Origin: Quillaja saponaria
Lineage: Eukaryota > Streptophyta > Magnoliopsida > Fabales > Quillajaceae
Direction: 5' to 3'
Length of the DNA: 64,000 nt
Assembly (NCBI GenBank): GCA_029379385.1
Contig: CM055607.1
Coordinates: 14,446,001-14,510,000, forward strand
Shown: positions 63,476 to 64,000 of the stretch, piece after piece
Layout of the letters: every line of letters starts with the position of its first letter
Position numbering within the stretch: the stretch's first letter is position 1
Translations under genes and position numbers: made by a program
The notes under the pieces: generated by a model
Databases searched by the model: none
What the model was told of the DNA's origin: nothing
The model's input: only the letters and a program-made list of their open reading frames with translations

Positions 63476-64000
63476 GAGCGAGATATTTTAATAAGGGATT
63501 TATAATGCTCCCATTTTCTAGATGAATGTGGATTCTTCTTTAATTTTTATTTTAGCCCAACTTGCCATGCTCTTGTGATAACATAGCGCCTTGTTTTCAT
63601 GTTCCCAAAAAACATCTGATTGACTATCATTTTGTACCCAAAATAAAAAATAGCTCAAGAAGTGAAAATTACTTTGTATATATTGTTTTAAAAGTCAGAC
63701 AAGTTTCAAAAAATTTATTAGATATTGAGTATGGTCTAATCAAAATTTGATTGATATCGAATGATAACATAAATATATTTAATTATATATTTATATTTAT
63801 AATATTACATCACTTTGCACATTACATTAGTATAAAATATTTTTTAACTTAGAAAATTAAAATAAAGCTATAAATTCATATAATATTAATGATTTCATAT
63901 CACTATAAATTAATTTTAAACGTTAAAAGATATATAATATAGGTAAGATATGTAAATTTGTATATAAATATTTTCTTTTGACGAAAGAATGAGTCTAAAA
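63476..64000. other. AT-rich end of window with the start of a CAATGTTTT-type element
   Basis: At about 63681 TATTGTTTTAAAAGTCAGAC resembles the left end of the elements at 10397, 30051 and 40529, followed by the same kind of AT-rich DNA. The element would continue past the window. No gene seen. Confidence 0.4.

Overview
This is nuclear DNA of a flowering plant, most likely a eudicot. It is AT-rich, its genes have GT-AG introns and land-plant proteins (a P-class PPR protein, a plastid homogentisate prenyltransferase, an IQ-BAG co-chaperone), and the space between genes is filled with plant-type transposons. I cannot name the species.

Six genes look functional. From left to right they are: a universal stress protein (USP) gene (+, 7227-8873, 4 exons, 200 aa); a mitochondrial-type PPR gene (-, 13825-15747, 2 exons, 525 aa); cytosolic ribosomal protein S5 (-, 16583-18838, 4 exons, 213 aa); ribosomal protein S28 (-, 38798-38995, one coding exon with a 5'UTR intron); homogentisate solanesyltransferase HST (+, 54960-61512, 10 exons, 392 aa; plastoquinone synthesis); and an IQ-motif BAG co-chaperone (-, 62235-63251) whose promoter carries two perfect four-unit heat-shock elements. 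The USP, RPS5 and HST genes keep the order I remember for Arabidopsis At3g11930, At3g11940 and At3g11945, but are spread over about 54 kb by insertions.

The rest is mobile or dead DNA. 1-5413: a decayed minus-strand Ty3/gypsy (Tat-type) element with one LTR. 9099-9929: a fragment of nuclear 25S rRNA. 10397-10807 and 30051-30715: short hAT-like elements with CAATGTTTT ends and 8-bp target duplications. 11133-11593: a frameshifted first exon of an EEF1AKMT1-like methyltransferase. 19570-28290: an inverted mosaic of endogenous caulimovirid (pararetrovirus-like) fragments with three promoter/leader copies. 28438-28605 and 29498-29618: exon fragments of plastid LepA and of a DFR-like reductase. 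31368-37265: a LINE split by a roughly 3.9 kb hAT element. 37285-37521 and 45724-46211: Harbinger-type MITEs. 40529-44425: three tandem repeats of about 1.1 kb between CAATGTTTT-type ends. 47543-51004: a complete non-coding LTR element with a CACAT target duplication. 52838-53930: a dead Harbinger Myb/SANT gene. 54676-54746: a degenerate tRNA-Ala sequence just upstream of HST.

No new enzyme system is obvious. The most interesting structures are the inverted pararetroviral mosaic, the conserved but inflated gene neighbourhood, the large non-autonomous LTR element, the tandem-repeat element and the heat-shock promoter. All boundaries were read by eye; nothing was searched or aligned by program.
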